A stretch of 22,605 bases of DNA, taken from positions 1 through 22,605 of the forward strand of contig CAYVUV010000360.1 in assembly GCA_964455095.1 (NCBI GenBank). Direction: 5' to 3'. Both the position numbers and the translations under genes were made by a program. This stretch comes from CAYVUV01 sp964455095 (lineage in GTDB: Bacteria; Desulfobacterota; Binatia; HRBIN30; CADEER01). Position 1 is the stretch's first letter, and the number at the start of each line of letters is the position of its first letter. The notes under the pieces are model-generated. The model worked only from the letters and a program-made list of their open reading frames with translations, made no database searches and was not told where the DNA came from. Below, piece after piece: positions 13,619-22,605 of the stretch.

Positions 13619-15858
13619 CCTGCGCTGCGAGGCGGCGTGACGTAGATCGGCGACGACCACGCGCGCTCTTCGTTCGGGCTCAGGCAGTCGTCGTTGTACG
13701 GCGTGCGGTAGTCGCCATAGCAGATGTTGACCTTCACGCAGTCGCCGGCGGCGTTGTACTCGCAGCGCACGCCGCCGGCATTGACGGCGGGGGTCGGCTC
13801 CTGGATGGCGCGGACGTAGTAGATCGCCTCGCGGCTGACGACCGTGAAGTCGGGATCGCTGAACTCGACGGTGCACCCGTCCGGGTTGGCCGGACAGTCG
13901 AAGCGGCGCCACGGGTCTTCGATGAGCGGGCCGACCGGCTCGCCTTTCTGCTGTTGCGGGCGGATGCGCACCACTTCGATGCGCGTGATGCGATGGCGTT
14001 CGTCGGACGGGTTGTAACATTCGCCGCGGCAGAGGCGCTCGAGGCGCGCCGGGCTGAGCCCGTTGACCGATGATTCCGGGCAGCCGGGCTTCTGCTTGAA
14101 GCTGCCGGCGGCGCGCACGCGGAACGTCGGCGCCGCGCTTAGCGCGACCTCGGAACCCATCGGGGCTTCGCCCTGCGGGCCATTGAGCAGGTCGAACCAC
14201 AGCAGGATGCGCTCGCCGCTGGTGCCGTACACCTCGCGCTGTTTGAGTCCGGACCAGATCGCGTCGCGATCGCGGCCCGCGGCGTGCACGGCGACCAGGC
14301 CGCCGGTCATGAAGAACGACGCCTGGCGTTCGAAGTCGAGGACCTGGAATGCCTGCATGCCGCTGGTCTTGAAGTCGAACTCCTTCGACTGCGGTTGCAC
14401 CGGCTGTTCGGCGCCCAGCACCACCTGGCGCCAGTTTTCATCGCGCGCCCCGGCCGTCTCGGTCATCATGCGCCGGGCGTACTCTTTGTACCCGGTTCCC
14501 GGGCGGGCGCTGTGGTTGTCGCTCGATCCGATGAAGCCGAAGCGGAAGCGGCGTGGATTGGCAGGATCGTCGAAGTTGGTGATCGCCAGGGCGTATTGCG
14601 CCGACGTCGTCGGGCGAAAGCTGAACGACGGATTGAAGCAGTCGCGGCACTGGCCGCAGTCTTTCCAGTCCTCGGGCTTGGCGCCGGGCACGGTCATGCG
14701 GCCGGCCACGTCGGCGACGAGGTAATTGTGGCGCGCCGCGGCGACGCGTTTCTCGCACTCGTCCGCCGGCGTATCGCCGCAGCGCTCGCGGATGATCTCG
14801 CCGGCCTGCCAGCAGCACGGCACGTATTCCTTCGTCGGCGCGGGGCAGACGACATCGCCGTTGGGCGCGTACTCGATCGCGCGCCAATCGCGGTACTCCT
14901 CCGAGTTGCCGTGTCCGGAGTAGATCTCGAAGAGCGCCTGCTTCTGCGGCTCCTGGGCGGCGACGAGCTGCTTGTCGAACGTCGAGCCGGCTGGCGTGTA
15001 GAACCCCCACGTCGTGCCGTGCGGGATGACCATGTTCTCGTAGCCCCACTGCGACAGTTTCTCGAACAGCTCCTGCGGCGTCTGCGCCGACTCGTGGCAG
15101 TCGGCCGGCAGCTTGCGCGTGTCGACACCCGCCGGGCACAACTCGGCTTGGCGCAGTTCCTGTTGGTAGGTGCCGAAATCGAAGTAGCTCTGGCGGTTGG
15201 CGAAGTCGCGCAGCGGGAACGAGATCCGCTGCCACAGCGGTGCGGGCTGGCGCAACGCGCCGACCAGTTGCGGGCTGAGGGCGCTGATCGGGCGCTTCGG
15301 CACTTTGTTCTCGTCGGTGTCGTGGAAGATCACGTTCTTGTGGCCGTAGTGATCGGCTGGCGTCTGCCCGACCTGGGTCCACTCCCAGCCGAGAAACGTC
15401 ACCAGGTCGGGATTGGCGGGATCGCCGGCGATCGCATTGCACTGGCGCACCGACTCCTTGGTCTCCGCCCAGTGCTGCGGCGAGATGGCCTCGGCGTGGT
15501 CGTTGATGCTCCAAAAGTCGAGGTCGGAGCAGTAGCGCGCGTAGTCGCAAGCGTCCGCCGGCGGATGCACGCCCTCGCCCTGCAACATCGGCAGGCTGCG
15601 GATGAACGCGTCGGCCGAGATCGTCGTGTGCACGTGCAGATCGCCGAACAGGATCTGCTTGCTCGGCCGCGTCGCCGCATCGCTCTCGGGCACCAGGCGT
15701 TGGACCGTCGCCTGCTGCCGCTCTGCGCGCGCCGCGACCACCGGCGCCGGCAGCATCTTGCCCTCGATCTGCCCCGGCCCCTGATGCTTGCCGCGGCAGC
15801 CGCCGGCGATGGCGATGGTCAGCGCAAGCAGCGCCGCCGATACTCGTCGTGTGTGCAT
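13615..15858 (-). CDS. DUF3604 family lipoprotein (PHP-like fold)
   Basis: A 747-aa lipoprotein with signal residues 1-21 and lipobox IAGGC (Cys21). It belongs to the DUF3604 family, whose members carry PHP-phosphoesterase-like metal motifs but have no settled function. Visible motifs: FGDLHVHTTISADAF (71-85), SINDHAEAI (117-125), GWEWT (157-161), VIPHGTTWG (277-285), EIYSGHGNSE (311-320) and GSSDNHSARPGTG (444-456). These supply many His/Asp/Glu residues suited to a multinuclear metal centre. The protein is also Cys-rich (Cys348-349, 360, 368 and CGQCRDC at 401-407), consistent with disulfides or a metal in the periplasm. ATG 15858 has a GGGGGAG ribosome site 3 nt upstream; a TTG six codons earlier is less likely. 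Its stop overlaps the next gene's start (ATGA), forming a two-gene operon of lipoproteins. A promoter with a palindromic operator lies upstream. Confidence 0.87.
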   Translation of the reverse strand: MHTRRVSAALLALTIAIAGGCRGKHQGPGQIEGKMLPAPVVAARAERQQATVQRLVPESDAATRPSKQILFGDLHVHTTISADAFIRSLPMLQGEGVHPPADACDYARYCSDLDFWSINDHAEAISPQHWAETKESVRQCNAIAGDPANPDLVTFLGWEWTQVGQTPADHYGHKNVIFHDTDENKVPKRPISALSPQLVGALRQPAPLWQRISFPLRDFANRQSYFDFGTYQQELRQAELCPAGVDTRKLPADCHESAQTPQELFEKLSQWGYENMVIPHGTTWGFYTPAGSTFDKQLVAAQEPQKQALFEIYSGHGNSEEYRDWRAIEYAPNGDVVCPAPTKEYVPCCWQAGEIIRERCGDTPADECEKRVAAARHNYLVADVAGRMTVPGAKPEDWKDCGQCRDCFNPSFSFRPTTSAQYALAITNFDDPANPRRFRFGFIGSSDNHSARPGTGYKEYARRMMTETAGARDENWRQVVLGAEQPVQPQSKEFDFKTSGMQAFQVLDFERQASFFMTGGLVAVHAAGRDRDAIWSGLKQREVYGTSGERILLWFDLLNGPQGEAPMGSEVALSAAPTFRVRAAGSFKQKPGCPESSVNGLSPARLERLCRGECYNPSDERHRITRIEVVRIRPQQQKGEPVGPLIEDPWRRFDCPANPDGCTVEFSDPDFTVVSREAIYYVRAIQEPTPAVNAGGVRCEYNAAGDCVKVNICYGDYRTPYNDDCLSPNEERAWSSPIYVTPPRSAG

Positions 15859-15917
15859 GCGCTCCCCCCAGGGCAACGTGGCGGGCCGGCCTCAGCGATC
15901 TGGGGCCGGCCAGTCAG

Positions 15918-15956
15918 ATTCTTGCACTCCTAGTGCAAGAATGAACGAGCTGTCAA
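15918..15956 (-). promoter_or_regulatory. Promoter with overlapping perfect 25-bp palindromic operator
   Basis: On the minus strand an exact TTGACA (-35) occupies 15956-15951, followed after 18 nt by TAGGAG (weak -10, 15932-15927). A perfect inverted repeat, ATTCTTGCACT-N3-AGTGCAAGAAT (15918-15942), covers the end of the spacer, the -10 box and the predicted start point. The DUF3604 ATG lies about 60 nt downstream. A perfect palindrome across a -10 box is the usual arrangement for a repressor operator, for example of the TetR or GntR type. The hairpin has no T-tract, so a terminator is unlikely. No regulator gene is in the window. Confidence 0.6.
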
Positions 15957-15987
15957 GCGACGCTTTGTCCGGCAATTCGCGCAAGAA

Positions 15988-16103
15988 GTTCCTCTCCCTC
16001 CGGGAGAGGTAAGGTGAGGGGATGAAATGATGGCTTCGACCCTTGATTCGTTGAAGAGTTGTTCGATCTCCTCACCTAGCCTCTCCCGGACCGGAGAGGA
16101 ACC
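15988..16103. repeat. Long inverted repeat with CTCTCC...GGAGAGG hairpins
   Basis: Left arm 15988-16023 and right arm 16066-16103 are inverted copies with about four mismatches and one gap over ~36 nt, around a 42-nt centre. Each arm is a hairpin (CCTCTCC...GGGAGAGG type) followed toward the centre by an AGGTGAGG box. The element lies between the 3' end of the phosphofructokinase gene and the promoter of the DUF3604 operon, both on the minus strand. It could end or protect the pfk transcript. The design parallels the elements at 4531-4614 and 8044-8245. Confidence 0.82.
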
Positions 16104-16151
16104 AGATGGGAGCCCACCAATTGCCGGCAAAGCCGTGCAGCGACGAGCGGC

Positions 16152-17447
16152 TCAGGTGTGCGTGGCGACGAGCGGCTCGATACGCAGCGGCGGGTTCTCG
16201 TGCTGCACCAGGTACTCGAACTGGGCGCGAAAGTCCTGCAGCGACATGTGCGCCGTGGCGGCGAACTTCGCCAGCGCGTGCGGGTCTTCGAAATCGTCGC
16301 GCCGCAAGCGGATCATGTAGCGCCGCGCGATGGCGTAGCGGGCCGAGCTGATATCGACCAGCCGCACCCGGGCGCGGCCGGTCTGGGGATCGAGCAGCTG
16401 GGAGAACGGAATGGGCACGAAGTGGCCGCCCTGCATCGAGATCATCACCTCGCTGCCGCCGGCGAGCAGGTACTTGGCGGCGCAGTAGCCGAGGTCGCGG
16501 GTGTACTCCATGTCGAACGGAATCGGGTCGGCGCAACGCAACTCGTAGCCGATGTTCTTGGCCACCAGGGTCGCCTTGATGCCGAAGGTCTTGAGGCGAT
16601 CGCTGACCGCGTGCTTGAGGATCTCGCCGATCTCGACCTCGGCGATGCGCAGGTGACCGTGCTCGTCGCGCTCCACTTCCTCGAGCTTGGAGAGGTCCTG
16701 CGGGTCGATGCTCTCCACCACGCCCTCGGCGACGAGGGCGACACCATGGCGCTGGCCCTCGCTGAGCCGCTTGATGATGGCGCCGACCAGCGTGTCGACG
16801 ATGGCCTTGAAGGGGATGTTCTGGTTGCCGAACTCCTCCGGGATCAGCGTCAGCGTCGCCCCGGCGGCCTTGCCCAATCCGAGGGCGAGGTGGCCGGCCT
16901 TGCGCCCCATGGCGATGACGAAGTACCAGCGCGACGTCGTGTGGGCGTCGACCATGAGATTCTTGACGATCTCGGCGCCGAAGTGGCGCGCGGTCTGGAA
17001 CCCGAAGGTGTCGATGTGCGGCGGCAGGTCGAGGTCGTTGTCGATCGTCTTGGGCACGTGCACGACGTTGATGCGTCCGGCCGACTTCTCCGCCAGCTTC
17101 ATGGCCGAAAACGCCGTGTCGTCACCGCCGATGGTGATCAACTGCGAGATGTTCATGCGCAGCAGCGAGATGACGGTGTTCTCCAGGTGCTCGGGATTGA
17201 GCGTCGGGTTGGCGCGCGAGATGCCGATGTAGGAGCCGCCGCGGAAGTGAATGCGGCTGACGGCCTCGATGGTCAGCGGAATCGTGTGCTCGATGCTGCC
17301 CTTCATCACCCACTCGAAGCCGTCCTGGATGCCGAGCACGTCGACGCCTTCCAACACACAGCGAATCGTCGCCGCGCCGATGACGCTGTTGATGCCGGGA
17401 GCCGGACCGCCGCCGACCAGAATGCCGAGCTTCTTGCGCTGACTCAT
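16152..17447 (-). CDS. pfp: 6-phosphofructokinase, probably pyrophosphate-dependent
   Basis: A 431-aa cytosolic glycolytic enzyme of the PfkA superfamily that phosphorylates fructose 6-phosphate to fructose 1,6-bisphosphate. Motifs: nucleotide/PPi loop GGGPAPGIN (12-20), RGGSYIGISR (69-78), TIGGDD (105-110), PKTIDND (132-138, with the catalytic Asp in TIDND) and MGRKAGHLA (180-188). ATP enzymes have Gly at the two selectivity positions (GGDG and PGTIDND). Here they are Asp110 and Lys133, the pair that characterises pyrophosphate-dependent enzymes, whose reaction is reversible. The length (~430) suits that clade better than the ~320-aa bacterial ATP type. ATG 17447 is preceded by AGGAGG and GGGAAG. 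It diverges from uvrA across a 137-bp gap. The PPi assignment rests on family residue rules, not assay. Confidence 0.9.
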   Translation of the reverse strand: MSQRKKLGILVGGGPAPGINSVIGAATIRCVLEGVDVLGIQDGFEWVMKGSIEHTIPLTIEAVSRIHFRGGSYIGISRANPTLNPEHLENTVISLLRMNISQLITIGGDDTAFSAMKLAEKSAGRINVVHVPKTIDNDLDLPPHIDTFGFQTARHFGAEIVKNLMVDAHTTSRWYFVIAMGRKAGHLALGLGKAAGATLTLIPEEFGNQNIPFKAIVDTLVGAIIKRLSEGQRHGVALVAEGVVESIDPQDLSKLEEVERDEHGHLRIAEVEIGEILKHAVSDRLKTFGIKATLVAKNIGYELRCADPIPFDMEYTRDLGYCAAKYLLAGGSEVMISMQGGHFVPIPFSQLLDPQTGRARVRLVDISSARYAIARRYMIRLRRDDFEDPHALAKFAATAHMSLQDFRAQFEYLVQHENPPLRIEPLVATHT

Positions 17448-17567
17448 GATCTTCCCGCCTCCTGTGCCGAGCGCGAGCCCCGGCGCCGCCATCGTCCGCA
17501 AAGCACGCCGGGGCGTCAAGGGGCCGCGCGCCGACCGCCGCCCCCTTTCACCGGCGCGCGCCTCCGC

Positions 17568-17584
17568 TATAGTCGCAAGCTTCC

Positions 17585-17587
<3 letters not shown>
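17568..17587 (+). promoter_or_regulatory. -10 box giving a near-leaderless uvrA start
   Basis: TATAGT (17568-17573) is a good -10 hexamer; the matching -35 position (CTTTCA, 17545-17550) is poor. The expected start of transcription is ~17580, only about 5 nt before the uvrA GTG at 17585. An in-frame TAG at 17570-17572, inside the -10 box, rules out a longer protein. No Shine-Dalgarno sequence lies between. Together these suggest a leaderless or very short-leader transcript. Confidence 0.45.

Positions 17588-22605
<5,018 letters not shown>

Noticed and set aside
14284..15933. Plus-strand open frame of 549 codons opposite the DUF3604 gene
   Set aside because: It is an antisense shadow that also covers the operator palindrome; the minus-strand frame has a signal peptide and conserved motifs.

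Overview
The window is GC-rich bacterial DNA with Shine-Dalgarno or near-leaderless starts, three lipoprotein signal peptides (so a cell with an Lgt/Lsp pathway, probably Gram-negative) and many intergenic palindromic repeats. The gene types (AlkB-like hydroxylase, single-chain acyl-CoA carboxylase, DUF3604 lipoprotein, double-length UvrA) and the repeat style remind me of uncultured Deltaproteobacteria-like lineages such as Binatota. That placement is inference and was not tested. I found no rRNA, tRNA, transposase, integrase, phage gene or CRISPR array. It reads as ordinary chromosome with an unusual density of nested inverted repeats between genes.

Layout. 2-166 (+): end of a short-chain dehydrogenase. 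370-7949, all on the minus strand and read right to left: a single-chain biotin-dependent acyl-CoA carboxylase (BC-BCCP-CT), an AlkB-family integral-membrane hydroxylase, and a 960-aa lipoprotein joining a ThuA-like domain, a glucose/sorbosone dehydrogenase-type propeller and a PKD domain. Palindromic repeats separate these three genes. 7950-8347 is a gene-free divergent region filled by a nested inverted-repeat structure. 8348-11805 (+): a glutathione S-transferase, an alkylsulfatase-like metallo-beta-lactamase-fold protein with altered metal ligands, and a DUF445 membrane protein. 11816-15858 (-): a translationally coupled pair of lipoproteins, DUF3604 (PHP-like) then a 5'-nucleotidase-family protein lacking several canonical catalytic residues, behind a promoter that overlaps a perfect 25-bp palindrome. 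16152-17447 (-): a 6-phosphofructokinase with the residues of the pyrophosphate-dependent type. 17585 to the window end (+): a UvrA that contains a complete ~940-residue UvrA followed in the same frame by a second UvrA, cut by the window edge.

How the genes may work together. The AlkB-like enzyme, the carboxylase and perhaps the SDR fit oxidation and activation of aliphatic or fatty compounds. The DUF3604/nucleotidase pair looks like one regulated envelope unit. PFK and UvrA are housekeeping genes sharing a 137-bp divergent intergenic region. The points most worth a second look are the tandem UvrA with an asymmetric first ATPase, the operator-controlled lipoprotein pair with a degenerate nucleotidase, and the repeat families occupying most of the larger intergenic gaps.
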